From NCBI RefSeq assembly GCF_009601685.2, contig NZ_CP045701.2, positions 3,348,001 through 3,412,000 of the forward strand: 64,000 nucleotides of DNA. Reading direction: 5' to 3'. The stretch is from Pseudomonas brassicacearum (GTDB lineage: Bacteria; Pseudomonadota; Gammaproteobacteria; Pseudomonadales; Pseudomonadaceae). Positions 8,376 to 17,327 of this stretch are shown in pieces. The notes below the pieces were generated by a model that was given only the letters and a program-made list of their open reading frames with translations, ran no database searches and had not been told where the DNA came from. Both the position numbers and the translations under genes were made by a program. Positions within the stretch are counted from its first letter, which is position 1; each line of letters begins with the position of its first letter.

Positions 8376-10172
8376 ATGCAGACGTTGAAGGCCTTGTACG
8401 AGTCTATCGAGATGCGATTTTTCGATACCCTCACCAAAAAACTGTCGAGCCTTTTCCTGTTGGTGCTGGTCAGCGGCTTGCTGTACTGGGTGGCCCTCAG
8501 CACCCGCGCCGAGATCGTGCTGCAGTTGCGCAACGCGCAGTTGGACGGCGCCTTGCTGGCGCAAATCGAAGGCCGGCTCGACAGCCTCACCCATGCCCTG
8601 CTCTTCGGCGCGCTCCTGACGCTGGGCATGATCAGCTTCATGGTCTGGTATTTGCGTCACCTCATCGTGCGCCCCGTCACCGCCATGACCAAGGCCCTGG
8701 AAGAGATCGCCAACGGCGAAGGCGACCTCTCCAAGGACCTGCCGCTGGTGACTCACGACGAGATCCGCGTGCTGGCCGACACTTGCAACCGCTTCCTGGC
8801 CAAGCAACGGGAGATCATCAGCAACGTCCAGGCGCTGACCGTGCACATCGCCGTCGAATCGGCCCGCTCGTTGAAGAACATCAGCGATTCCAGCGACAGT
8901 GCCACCCACCAGGCCCGTTTCGCCAAGGAAGTCATGGACCAGAGCAACACCGCCGTAGGCCGCATCGAAGAAGTCTCACGCCAGACCCAAGGCATCTCCA
9001 GCACCACCGCCCAGAACCTGAGCATGGCCCGCGACTCCTACGCCGAGCTGCTGGAAGTGACCGGCAACATCAGCGAGATCTCCAGCAGCCTCGGTGAATT
9101 TGCCACGCTGGTAAGCGCCTTGAACCAACGTTCCTCAAGCATCAAGTCGATTGTCGGGTTGATCCAGCAGATCTCTGCCCAGACCAACCTGCTGGCCCTC
9201 AACGCCGCCATCGAAGCCGCCCGGGCCGGCGAAAGCGGCCGTGGCTTCGCGGTGGTGGCCGATGAAGTGCGGACCCTGGCACAAAACGTCAGCCGGGCCA
9301 CCGATGACATCTCACGCAACATCGACGCCATGCTCGATGAAGTCAGCTCCACCCACGAACAGACCACCCAGATCAGCCACAGCGCCCGGGAAACCCAGAA
9401 AGTGGTGGAACGCGCCTCCGGTCATTTTGAAAGCATGATCGGCGATTTCGAGTCCACCAACGGCAAGCTGGCGGACATTGCGACCCATATCCAGCAGTTC
9501 GCCGACAGCAACACGGGGATCAACGACCGGGTCACCCAGATTCATGCCGACAGCCAGTTGATCGACCAGCGCATGCAGCATTCGGCGACGGCCACCCGCG
9601 ACCTGTCCGGCGTGGCCGAAAAGGTCCAGGCATTGTTGGGTCGCTTCGTGCTCGGCCACGGCAAGCTCGATGCCGCCATCACCCGCGCCAGTGAGTGCCG
9701 CGATACGCTCCAGGCTCGCCTGGAGGCGCTGCAAGGCGAAGGCCTGAACCTGTTCGATCAGAATTACCAGTTGATTCCCGGCACCGACCCCAAGCAGTAC
9801 ATGGCCAGCTACACCGAACGCTTTGCCCAGGTCTGCCAGGAAGAATGCGACAAACTCACCCGCAGCACGCCGGGTGGCAAGGTTTCGTTCATTGTCGACA
9901 GCAAGGGCTATTGCCCGGTGAACAACAGCTGGGTCTCGAAGACGCCGACCGGCGACCGAGCGGTGGATTTGCCGGTGTGCCGCAACAAGCGAATCTTCAA
10001 CGACCCGATCGGCTTGCGTGCAGCGGGCAATGTCCAGCGCTTCCTGCTACAGACTTACCTGCGCGATACCGGGGAAATCATGACCGAGATCGACGTACCG
10101 TTCTTCTTCGACGGCCGTCATTGGGGCAATTTGCGAGTGGGCTTCGATGCGGCGGTGTTGCTGGCCGACTGA
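8376..10172 (+). CDS. Methyl-accepting chemotaxis protein with C-terminal sensory extension
   Basis: Membrane chemoreceptor of 598 residues. Two membrane helices (about residues 28-45 and 73-93) enclose only a short periplasmic loop of roughly 27 residues, followed by HAMP and the signalling domain with the conserved tip [20 protein letters not shown]. After the signalling domain comes an extra domain of about 130 residues (from [17 protein letters not shown] to the end) with cysteines and the motif [17 protein letters not shown]. With so small a periplasmic loop, this cytoplasmic extension is probably the sensor. ATG 8376 follows AGGAG at 8 nt; an in-frame TTG at 8358 lacks a ribosome site. 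Confidence 0.9.
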   Translation: MQTLKALYESIEMRFFDTLTKKLSSLFLLVLVSGLLYWVALSTRAEIVLQLRNAQLDGALLAQIEGRLDSLTHALLFGALLTLGMISFMVWYLRHLIVRPVTAMTKALEEIANGEGDLSKDLPLVTHDEIRVLADTCNRFLAKQREIISNVQALTVHIAVESARSLKNISDSSDSATHQARFAKEVMDQSNTAVGRIEEVSRQTQGISSTTAQNLSMARDSYAELLEVTGNISEISSSLGEFATLVSALNQRSSSIKSIVGLIQQISAQTNLLALNAAIEAARAGESGRGFAVVADEVRTLAQNVSRATDDISRNIDAMLDEVSSTHEQTTQISHSARETQKVVERASGHFESMIGDFESTNGKLADIATHIQQFADSNTGINDRVTQIHADSQLIDQRMQHSATATRDLSGVAEKVQALLGRFVLGHGKLDAAITRASECRDTLQARLEALQGEGLNLFDQNYQLIPGTDPKQYMASYTERFAQVCQEECDKLTRSTPGGKVSFIVDSKGYCPVNNSWVSKTPTGDRAVDLPVCRNKRIFNDPIGLRAAGNVQRFLLQTYLRDTGEIMTEIDVPFFFDGRHWGNLRVGFDAAVLLAD

Positions 10173-10205
10173 TGATACGCGCCCCCGAGATCCCCCGAAA
10201 ACAAC

Positions 10206-10295
10206 TGTGGGGGCGGGCTTGCTCGCGAAAGCGGTGTATCAGTCGACTTTAACGTTAACTGACACTCCGCCTTCGCGAGCAAGCCCGCTCCCACA
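10206..10295. repeat. REP-like palindrome pair
   Basis: Arms TGTGGGGGCGGGCTTGCTCG (from 10206) and its inverse (to 10295) enclose about 30 bp. It sits between the convergent chemoreceptor and ybdD genes and belongs to the family seen at 43372-43477. Confidence 0.85.
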
Positions 10296-10310
10296 TGGGT
10301 TTACCTCAAC

Positions 10311-10508
10311 TCAACAGCACTTGGGCCCACCCTTGCCACCGTAACGGGCCTCCTGGCGTTCGCGAAAGAACGCCTCGTAGTCCATCAACGGTTTGTCCGG
10401 GTGCTTGGTTTGCATGTGCTCGACGTAGTTGTCGTAGTCGGGCATGCCGACCATCAGGCGGGCGGCCTGACCGAGGTATTTACCCAGGCGACTCAAGTCA
10501 TTGAACAT
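10311..10508 (-). CDS. YbdD/YjiX family small protein
   Basis: A 65-residue soluble protein with the family marks [17 protein letters not shown] and a Cys-Cys end (GGPKCC). It follows cstA by 15 bp with GGGGA before its ATG, the standard cstA-ybdD order in proteobacteria. Its role beside the pyruvate/peptide carriers is not established. Confidence 0.9.
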   Translation of the reverse strand: MFNDLSRLGKYLGQAARLMVGMPDYDNYVEHMQTKHPDKPLMDYEAFFRERQEARYGGKGGPKCC

Positions 10509-10523
10509 TGTTGCAATCCCCTA

Positions 10524-12584
10524 TCAAGCGTCCGGCAGAGCCTGGAATGGCGCTTCCTTGTCCGTGCGTTCCTTGGTGCCCCAGGCGGCGATGCCGACCT
10601 TGAGCGCGTAGAACAGGATGCTGAAGACCACCAGCAGGAACAACACCGTCAGCGTTGCGTTGGTATAAGCGTTGTACACCACATGCTGCATCTGCTCGAT
10701 GCTCTTGGCCGGAGCCAGGATCTGGCCGGCGGTCAGGGCATCGTTGTATTTGCGCGCCAGGGCCAGGAAGCCGATCGCCGGGTTGGCGTCGAACAGCTTG
10801 ATCAGGCCCGCGGTGGTGGTGCAGATCAGCAGCCAGGCCGCCGGCAGCATGGTCACCCAGACGTAGCGCTGGCGCTTCATCTTGATCAGCACCACGGTGG
10901 CGAGCATCAGGGCGATACCGGCCAGCATCTGGTTGGAGATGCCGAACAGCGGCCACAAGGTGTTGATGCCACCCAGCGGATCGATCACGCCCTGGTACAG
11001 CAGGTAGCCCCACATCGCCACGCAACCGGCGGTGGCGATCAGGTTGGCCGACCAGGATTCGGTGCGCTTGAGCGAAGGCACGAACGAGCCGAGCAAGTCC
11101 TGCAACATGAACCGCCCGGCACGGGTGCCGGCGTCCACCGCGGTGAGGATGAACAGCGCTTCGAACAGGATCGCGAAGTGGTACCAGAACGCCATGGTGT
11201 TCTCACCCGGCAACACCGAGTGCAGGATCTGCGCGATCCCCACCGCCAGGGTCGGCGCACCGCCGGCACGGGCCAGAACGGTGGTTTCGCCGATGTCCTT
11301 GGCCACCGCTTGCAGCGCCTCGGGGGTGATTGCAAAACCCCAGCTGCTGACCGTCTGGGCCACGGCCACCACGTCACCGCCGACGATCGCCGCCGGGCTG
11401 TTCATGGCGAAGTACACGCCCGGCTCGATCACCGAAGCGGCCACCATCGCCATGATCGCCACGAAGGACTCCATCAGCATGCCGCCGTAACCGATGTAGC
11501 GGGCGTTGGTTTCGTTATCCAAGAGTTTGGGCGTGGTGCCCGAGGAGATCAGCGCGTGGAAGCCCGAGACCGCGCCGCAGGCGATGGTGATGAACAGGAA
11601 CGGGAACAGCCCGCCCTTCCACACCGGCCCGGTGCCGTCGGTGAACTGGGTCAGCGCCGGCATTTTCAGCTCAGGCATGGTGACCAGGATGCCGATCGCC
11701 AGGGCGACGATGGTGCCGATCTTGAGGAAGGTCGACAGGTAGTCCCGCGGCGCCAGGATCAGCCACACCGGCAGCACCGCCGCGACAAAGCCGTAGCCGA
11801 TCAACATCCAGGTGATCTGGATCCCGGTGAAGGAAAAAGCCTTGGCCCAGACCGGGTCGGCAGCGATCTGCCCGCCCAGCCAGATCGAGCCCAGCAGCAA
11901 CAGCACGCCGATCACAGAGATTTCACCGATGCGGCCCGGGCGGATGTAGCGCATATAGATGCCCATGAACATCGCGATCGGGATGGTCGCCATCACCGTG
12001 AAGATGCCCCACGGGCTCTCGGCCAGGGCCTTGACCACGATCAGCGCCAGCACCGCGAGGATGATGATCATGATCAGGAAGCAGCCGAACAGCGCGATGG
12101 TGCCAGGGATGCGGCCCATTTCCTCGCGCACCATGTCGCCCAGGGAGCGACCGTTGCGACGGGTGGACAGGAACAGGACCATGAAATCCTGCACCGCACC
12201 GGCCAGCACCACGCCGGCGATCAGCCAGAGTGTGCCGGGCAGGTAGCCCATCTGCGCCGCCAATACCGGCCCGACCAGGGGCCCGGCGCCAGCGATGGCC
12301 GCGAAATGGTGGCCGAACAGAATGTGCTTGTTGGTCGGGACGTAGTCCAGGCCATCGTTGTTGAGCACGGCAGGGGTGGCCCGGCGCGCATCGAGTTGCA
12401 TCACGTTGTTGGCGATGAAGAGGCTGTAGTAGCGGTAGGCGACCAGGTAGATGGCCACGGCTGCGACGACGATCCAGAGAGCGTTGATGGGTTCGCCGCG
12501 GCGCAAGGCCACGACACTCAACGCACAGGCTCCCAGAACAGCCACGGCAAACCAGGCGAGGTGTTTAACCAGACGGGTTGTCAT
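10524..12584 (-). CDS. cstA: Carbon starvation protein A, CstA/BtsT-family inner-membrane transporter
   Basis: Polytopic membrane protein of 686 residues, in the size range of E. coli CstA (701) and BtsT (716), which import pyruvate and have been linked to peptide use. Family sequences include HFAAIAGAGPLVGPVLAAQMGYLPGTLW, RRNGRSLGDMVREEMG and GFHALISSGTTPKLL. ATG 12584 is chosen because AGGAG precedes it at 7 nt; upstream in-frame codons lack a ribosome site. It faces away from a Cache-type histidine kinase gene, and three TACGTA motifs lie in the shared region, so control by that two-component system is likely. A relaxed AAAAACAA motif at 12622-12629 may mediate Crc control. Confidence 0.94.
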   Translation of the reverse strand: MTTRLVKHLAWFAVAVLGACALSVVALRRGEPINALWIVVAAVAIYLVAYRYYSLFIANNVMQLDARRATPAVLNNDGLDYVPTNKHILFGHHFAAIAGAGPLVGPVLAAQMGYLPGTLWLIAGVVLAGAVQDFMVLFLSTRRNGRSLGDMVREEMGRIPGTIALFGCFLIMIIILAVLALIVVKALAESPWGIFTVMATIPIAMFMGIYMRYIRPGRIGEISVIGVLLLLGSIWLGGQIAADPVWAKAFSFTGIQITWMLIGYGFVAAVLPVWLILAPRDYLSTFLKIGTIVALAIGILVTMPELKMPALTQFTDGTGPVWKGGLFPFLFITIACGAVSGFHALISSGTTPKLLDNETNARYIGYGGMLMESFVAIMAMVAASVIEPGVYFAMNSPAAIVGGDVVAVAQTVSSWGFAITPEALQAVAKDIGETTVLARAGGAPTLAVGIAQILHSVLPGENTMAFWYHFAILFEALFILTAVDAGTRAGRFMLQDLLGSFVPSLKRTESWSANLIATAGCVAMWGYLLYQGVIDPLGGINTLWPLFGISNQMLAGIALMLATVVLIKMKRQRYVWVTMLPAAWLLICTTTAGLIKLFDANPAIGFLALARKYNDALTAGQILAPAKSIEQMQHVVYNAYTNATLTVLFLLVVFSILFYALKVGIAAWGTKERTDKEAPFQALPDA

Positions 12585-12621
12585 TGCATGTCTCCTGCCG
12601 ATATCCAGTGGATTGCGGCGA

Positions 12622-12629
12622 TTGTTTTT
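12622..12629 (-). promoter_or_regulatory. Possible Crc/Hfq motif upstream of cstA (AAAAACAA)
   Basis: AAAAACAA on the coding strand fits AANAANAA, but lies 37 bp before the start codon, farther than typical sites. Weak candidate. Confidence 0.35.
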
Positions 12630-12699
12630 ATAGTGTGCCCCGGCTATTCGGAGCCGGCCCAATATCCCTGCAAGTCGTCAATAAATAAATCCGCAGTAC

Positions 12700-12730
12700 T
12701 ACGTACGGGGCACCTACGTAGTTCTACGTA
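12700..12730. promoter_or_regulatory. Cluster of three TACGTA motifs between cstA and the two-component genes
   Basis: TACGTA occurs at 12700, 12715 and 12725; the last two form a 10-bp direct repeat of CTACGTAG-TT/AT. Helically phased short palindromes like these are typical for NarL/FixJ-type regulators. The divergent regulator gene (14325) makes a natural candidate binder; the target would be cstA and possibly its own operon. Confidence 0.55.
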
Positions 12731-12784
12731 GATACTTGTTGGATTGCTCTATGAAAGCCTATGCAATCAAATGCAGGACAATTG

Positions 12785-12878
12785 CTGTGGGAGCAAAGCT
12801 TGCTCGCGATAGCGGTGCGTCTGGTAGCAACAATGCTGGCTGATCCGACGTGATCGCGAGCAAGCTTTGCTCCCACAG
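12785..12878. repeat. REP-like palindrome pair
   Basis: CTGTGGGAGCAAAGCTTGCT (from 12785) and its inverse (to 12878) flank about 42 bp. It lies between the TACGTA cluster and the histidine kinase start at 12932, an unusual place for REP since it is inside a divergent promoter region. Confidence 0.85.
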
Positions 12879-12931
12879 AGTTATGATGCCCACCATTCAC
12901 CTCCATCCCGTCGAGCCCGACAGGAGTACAG

Positions 12932-14293
12932 ATGCTGCTCAAACACAAGATCGTCGCCCTTGGGATTCTGCCGCTGGTCCTGGCCATCGCGGTCATCTGC
13001 GCCCTGGTGATCTCGCTCAATCGCCAGTTGGGCGACCAACAGGCTCAACTGATCGAAGACAGCATCCTGGCAAGCAAGCGCGCTGAGCTGAAGAACTATG
13101 TCGAGATGGCGCAGAGCCTGATCGCCCCGCTGTATGACAACGGCCGCGGGGACGAGCGCGCGCAACAGCAGGTACTGGAAGAACTGCGCAAACTCAGCTT
13201 CGGCATCAACGGGTACTTTTTCGTGTACGACCGCCAGGGCCGCAGCCTCATGCACGCCCGTCAGTCGGAACTGGTGGGGCAATACCTGTGGGACATGAAG
13301 GATCCCCACGGCCTGCCGGTCATCCAGGCGCTGATCAAGAGCGCCGAGTCAGGCGAAGGGTTCCAGCGCTACGCCTGGAACAAGCCCTCTTCCGGCCAGG
13401 TCACCGACAAGTTGGCCTATGTCGTGATGCTCGACAAATGGGGCTGGATGCTCGGCACCGGGATTTACCTGGAGGATGTCGAGCGCGCCACCCAGCAAGC
13501 CCGCGACGAAGTTGCCCGTGGCATCCACAGCACCATGCAAGCCATCGCCGCCATTGCCCTGGTGGCGGTCCTGCTGGTGTTCGCTGGCGGCATGACCCTC
13601 AACGTCAGCGAACATCGCCTGGCCGACAAAAAGCTGCAGCGCCTGAACCAGCGCATCGTCAGCTTGCAGGAAGAAGAACGCTCGCGGGTCTCGCGCGAGC
13701 TGCACGACGGCATCAGCCAGTTGCTGGTGTCGATAAAATTCCAGTTCGAACTGGCCAGCCACGTGCTGGAGAACGGCCAGGAAAACGGCCTGGGCATCCT
13801 GAAGAACGCGACTGACCGGCTGGGCGAAGCCATCGGCGAGATCCGCAGCATCTCCCACGACTTGCGCTCGTCCCTGCTCGACACCCTGGGCCTGCCCGCC
13901 GCCATCGGCCAGCTCGCGACCGAGTTCCAACAGCGCAGCGGGCTGGAAGTCTCCTACCGAAGCAACGAATTCGATTGCCGCCTGGAGAATGGCGCCCCTG
14001 TCTCGCTGTTCCGCATTGCCCAGGAAGCCCTGACCAATATCGAGCGCCATGCCGGGGCGAAAAGCGTCGGCATCACCCTGTTCGGCTCCAGCCAATCCTT
14101 GCGCCTGACGGTGGTCGATGATGGGATGGGCTTCAACGTCCCGCAAGTAGAACGCGGCCATGCCGGCATCGGCCTGCGCAATATCCGCGAACGGGTCGAG
14201 CATTTCGGCGGACGCCTGGAAGTGACCTCGGTACCGGGACGAAGCGAACTGGACATCCTGCTGCCCATGAATCTTTCGGTAACGGAAAGCTGA
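12932..14293 (+). CDS. Cache-domain sensor histidine kinase (HisKA_3/NarX-type)
   Basis: Inner-membrane sensor of 453 residues. A first helix (about residues 8-30) leads to a periplasmic single-Cache domain with the typical FGINGYFFVYDRQGRSLMHA, YAWNKPSSG and WGWMLGTGIYLEDV segments, then a second helix (about 203-222). The kinase part has the HisKA_3 box EEERSRVSRELHDG with phospho-acceptor His258, an N-box (EALTNIERHAG) and GMGF. Such Cache domains bind small carboxylates. It is cotranscribed with the response regulator 31 bp downstream and is divergent from cstA, which parallels the BtsSR-BtsT pyruvate system by arrangement, though the kinase families differ. Confidence 0.92.
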   Translation: MLLKHKIVALGILPLVLAIAVICALVISLNRQLGDQQAQLIEDSILASKRAELKNYVEMAQSLIAPLYDNGRGDERAQQQVLEELRKLSFGINGYFFVYDRQGRSLMHARQSELVGQYLWDMKDPHGLPVIQALIKSAESGEGFQRYAWNKPSSGQVTDKLAYVVMLDKWGWMLGTGIYLEDVERATQQARDEVARGIHSTMQAIAAIALVAVLLVFAGGMTLNVSEHRLADKKLQRLNQRIVSLQEEERSRVSRELHDGISQLLVSIKFQFELASHVLENGQENGLGILKNATDRLGEAIGEIRSISHDLRSSLLDTLGLPAAIGQLATEFQQRSGLEVSYRSNEFDCRLENGAPVSLFRIAQEALTNIERHAGAKSVGITLFGSSQSLRLTVVDDGMGFNVPQVERGHAGIGLRNIRERVEHFGGRLEVTSVPGRSELDILLPMNLSVTES

Positions 14294-14324
14294 TGCGTGC
14301 CCCTTCCAACAAGAGCACTTGCCG

Positions 14325-14957
14325 ATGAACCTGCCCCCCGTGATTCGCGTCGCGCTGGTCGATGATCACTCCCTGGTCCGCGACGGCATCAAGGCCCTGC
14401 TGTCGGTGATGCCGCAACTGGACGTGGTGGGCGAAGCCGAGAACGGCGCACAGGCGATCGAAATGGTCGGTCGCTGCCAGCCAGACCTGCTGCTGATGGA
14501 CATCGGCCTCAAGGATAAGAACGGGCTCGAGCTGACCCGGCTGCTGGGCAAGCAATACCCCCACCTCAAGATCCTCATCCTCAGCATGTACGACAATTAC
14601 GAGTACGTGAGCGAATCCGTGCGCTCCGGCGCCAGCGGCTACGTGCTCAAGAACGCGCCGTCGCGGGAAATCATCGCGGCCATCGAAGCCATCATCAGCG
14701 GCGGCACGTTCTACAGCGCCGAGATCGCCCAGCGGCTCGCCACTGACCAAAACACCGATAACGAGCTGACGCCGCGCGAAAGCCAGGTGTTGTACAAAAT
14801 GGTCCAGGGCCTGAACAACAAGGAAATGGCCCGGGAACTGGACATCAGCGTGCGGACCGTCGAGACCCATCGCCTGAGCATTCGCCGCAAGCTGAACATA
14901 GACAAGCCTGCGGCCCTGGTGAAGTACGCGATCGACCACGGGATCATTTCGCGCTAG
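14325..14957 (+). CDS. NarL/FixJ-family response regulator
   Basis: A 210-residue regulator: receiver domain with acidic pair Asp13-Asp14, phospho-acceptor Asp59 (LLLMDIGL) and Lys in VLKNA, then a LuxR-type helix-turn-helix (TPRESQVLYKMVQGLNNKEMA...SVRTVETHRLSIRRKL). It is the cognate partner of the Cache histidine kinase upstream. ATG 14325 is preferred over TTG 14319. The TACGTA cluster at 12700-12730 is the best candidate target. A weak hairpin (CCCTGTG/CACAGGG) follows within 45 bp of the stop codon. Confidence 0.93.
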   Translation: MNLPPVIRVALVDDHSLVRDGIKALLSVMPQLDVVGEAENGAQAIEMVGRCQPDLLLMDIGLKDKNGLELTRLLGKQYPHLKILILSMYDNYEYVSESVRSGASGYVLKNAPSREIIAAIEAIISGGTFYSAEIAQRLATDQNTDNELTPRESQVLYKMVQGLNNKEMARELDISVRTVETHRLSIRRKLNIDKPAALVKYAIDHGIISR

Positions 14958-15107
14958 GGATCGGCAGCAAGCCCTGTGGCAAGATAGAAAGATCACAGGG
15001 TCGCTAAAATTACGCGTGTGCGTTCAACGTTTCGTTTGTCACGTTTACGACCGAGATCTTACCGACCTTCACCGCGAGGGCATTTGCAATTGCTCCGTGA
15101 TGTCCGG

Positions 15108-15950
15108 TTACCATCTACTGCAGTAAACCTGCATCGCATTCAGGGCTGTATCGTCATCCCTGTTGCCGGAGCCTTGGTAAGGCTCCACTTTTGTTCGGAA
15201 GCCGGTGATCGCTTCGCCCGCCGGACACATGAAATTAGCTGTCCATGCTCCCCAGGCCGGCGCTTCGCTGATGAGCTCAATATTTTTACCTTGCGCGTCC
15301 TTTTCTGCGCAAATAAGAACAAGACTGGCCGCCGCCCAATCGTCGCCTGTACCTTGATAAGGTCGTATCGACATAGCAAATCCAATAGCGGGCTTCAGAT
15401 TCGGGCATAACTTTTCGCTTTCCCAATTGCCCCAGCTCGCTTCCAGGCTGGTAATCCTGGTCAAGGCGCGCTGCGACGTTTTGGGAGCCACTTCCCCACA
15501 CACCAATTGCACCGCGTTCAGTGCGGTATTGTCGCTGTTCGCAGGCTCGGCCCTGGTACGAAATCCGAGGACCATCGTCCCTGACGGGCAATACGCAGGG
15601 CCTCCCCAGTTTCCCCATCCACCTTGCCCCGAGGCGTCAGGATTCGGGGGCACTGCAGTGACTTGAATGCCGGTTTCTGGTATTTGCATTGAAAGCGGTT
15701 GAGGCACCCTTGGGTTCTCGTCTGGCACACCAGAATGCGCCGCGGACGTGCTAGGGGGTTGCGAAGAAGGCCTTGCGTCTCCATCCGCCTCACGCGGCAC
15801 GCCCATTTTTCCGTCCGGTTCCGTCGGCCGACTGCCCGCATCAGGCGGAATAGTGCGCAACGCATCCTGCGCCTGGCCTGATGACGCGGTCATCGCCATC
15901 AACACGCTAAAGAAAACTGTACGAATTGCTGATTGTCCGCATTTGTCCAT
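15108..15950 (-). CDS. Secreted protein with a VMO-I-like (beta-prism I) domain
   Basis: A 280-residue precursor: signal peptide ending near SSGQA-QD (about residue 27), a Pro/Ser/Gly/Asp-rich linker (about residues 32-95), then three repeats of about 45 residues. Each repeat begins (G/S/A)WG-x-W, has a Cys about 8 residues later, a GF(R/A) strand and a second Cys near its end (QLVCGE, VLICAE, MQVYCSRW). This triple layout with (D)DTALNA(V/M)Q is that of vitelline membrane outer layer protein I, a beta-prism fold. ATG 15950 follows GAGGT. The gene is visibly richer in A+T than its neighbours, suggesting acquisition. Function unknown; carbohydrate binding is plausible from the fold only. Confidence 0.8.
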   Translation of the reverse strand: MDKCGQSAIRTVFFSVLMAMTASSGQAQDALRTIPPDAGSRPTEPDGKMGVPREADGDARPSSQPPSTSAAHSGVPDENPRVPQPLSMQIPETGIQVTAVPPNPDASGQGGWGNWGGPAYCPSGTMVLGFRTRAEPANSDNTALNAVQLVCGEVAPKTSQRALTRITSLEASWGNWESEKLCPNLKPAIGFAMSIRPYQGTGDDWAAASLVLICAEKDAQGKNIELISEAPAWGAWTANFMCPAGEAITGFRTKVEPYQGSGNRDDDTALNAMQVYCSRW

Positions 15951-16439
15951 TGCCCACCTCCGAAGAATATTGCAGCTTTGCAAAGCCATGAAAAAGGCTT
16001 TGCTGCAAATCCACATTGGGCAAAGAACCTGAGAGTCTCCACTGTCAAAGTTGACAGCTTTATAGACTTGTTCGCAATCAACCCTATTTCTAATCTCGGC
16101 GAGGTTTACGAAACCAACTATATACCTGCAGTTCACTCGCGCCCCGGGTCGATCCGAAAAGGCCGGATGTCGCCAGCAGAGGTCGATCGCAGGCTTGTAA
16201 CCCGCCGCTTCATCCCCATTGGTGCGGTGAGATTCGGCAACGCCTCGCTTCGGCGAAGAAATCCAGACGCATGCCGGTGCCATGGCGGATATGTTTTTGG
16301 GCTTATCTGGAAAGTCAGCAGCAACGCAGTCCCGGGACCTCGCCAGGCTGAGCACTCACCTCGGCACCGCAGTGACAGCCTGCCGGCACTTTACTACACT
16401 CGCCCGACTTGTCCCTCCCTTGCGAGACGTCCAATCACT
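15951..16439. other. 489-bp divergent intergenic region with a short palindrome
   Basis: No convincing gene was found here. The stretch is relatively A+T-rich and lies between the VMO-I-like gene (minus) and pheC (plus), so it should carry both promoters. One clear element is CTGTCAA-AG-TTGACAG at 16042-16057, a 7-bp inverted repeat with 2-bp spacer that embeds a TTGACA in each direction, so it could be an operator over back-to-back -35 boxes. No good -10 was found at 17 bp. Confidence 0.5.
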
Positions 16440-17231
16440 ATGAAAAACATAACAAGCTCGATGACGCTCTGTGGCCTGTTGGCGCTCTCTGGCAGCGCCC
16501 TGGCCGAGCCGGCCCCTTCGCTGCTGGACCAGGTCCTGCAACGCGGCGAACTGAAGGTGTGCACCACCGGCGACTACAAGCCCTATACCTTCAAGAACGA
16601 AACCGGCGAATACGAAGGCATCGACATCGACATGGCGCACTCGCTGGCCGCCAGCCTGGGCGTCAAGGTGCAATGGGTGCAGACCACCTGGAAAACCCTG
16701 ATGCCGGACATGGTTGCCGGTCAATGCGACATCGGCATGGGCGGGATTTCGGTGACGCTGGAGCGCCAGAAGAAAGCCTATTTCAGTAACACCCTGGATG
16801 TGGATGGCAAGATCCCCCTGGTGCGTTGCGAAGACAAGGAGCGTTACCAGACCGTCGAACAGATGAACCAGCCTTCGGTGCGTCTTGTCGAGCCGGCCGG
16901 CGGCACCAACGAAGCCTTCGTCCGGGCGTTCCTGCCCAACGGCCAACTCAGCTTCCATGACAACGTGACCATCTTCCAGCAACTGCTGGACAAGAAAGCC
17001 GACGTGATGATTACCGACGCGTCAGAAGCGCTCTACCAGCAAAAACTCAAGCCAGGCCTGTGCGCGGTCAACCCGACCCGCTACCTGCAATATGGCGAGA
17101 AGGCCTATTTGCTGCCTCGCGATGACGCCACCTGGAAGATGTACGTGGACCAGTGGCTGCACCTGAACAAGGCCAATGGCAGCTACCAGAAGGTGATTGG
17201 GAAGTGGCTGGCGGTGCCTGAAGGCCAGTGA
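16440..17231 (+). CDS. pheC: Periplasmic cyclohexadienyl dehydratase, PheC-like
   Basis: Solute-binding-protein fold turned enzyme: PheC decarboxylates/dehydrates prephenate or arogenate to phenylpyruvate or phenylalanine in the periplasm. The 263-residue precursor has a signal peptide ending at ALA-EP (about residue 22). It keeps the PheC hallmarks TTGDYKP(Y/F), DIDMA, GISVTLERQKKAYFS, GGTNE, DNVTIFQQ, the TDA-x-EA segment holding the catalytic Glu, and EKAYLLPRD close to the end, plus KYVDQWLH-like terminal helix (here MYVDQWLH). It closely resembles the P. aeruginosa enzyme as I know it. A plain amino-acid binding protein is the alternative, but no permease is adjacent. Confidence 0.82.
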   Translation: MKNITSSMTLCGLLALSGSALAEPAPSLLDQVLQRGELKVCTTGDYKPYTFKNETGEYEGIDIDMAHSLAASLGVKVQWVQTTWKTLMPDMVAGQCDIGMGGISVTLERQKKAYFSNTLDVDGKIPLVRCEDKERYQTVEQMNQPSVRLVEPAGGTNEAFVRAFLPNGQLSFHDNVTIFQQLLDKKADVMITDASEALYQQKLKPGLCAVNPTRYLQYGEKAYLLPRDDATWKMYVDQWLHLNKANGSYQKVIGKWLAVPEGQ

Positions 17232-17327
17232 CTTAACCGGTGCTCGCGCACGCTCGCCAGTATCGGATTTGTGCGCGACGCCATGGTCTGGCATGTTGGA
17301 CTCTCACGCGAACAGCCACGAGGCCCC

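Noticed and set aside
10401..12731. Long open frame on the plus strand (776 codons) opposite cstA
   Set aside because: His/Gln/Arg/Asp-rich antisense reading of a high-G+C membrane-protein gene; no ribosome site or domain, and cstA on the other strand is unambiguous.
15018..15410. Plus-strand open frame of 130 codons opposite the VMO-I-like gene
   Set aside because: The minus-strand frame has signal peptide and three clear repeats; the plus frame has neither.
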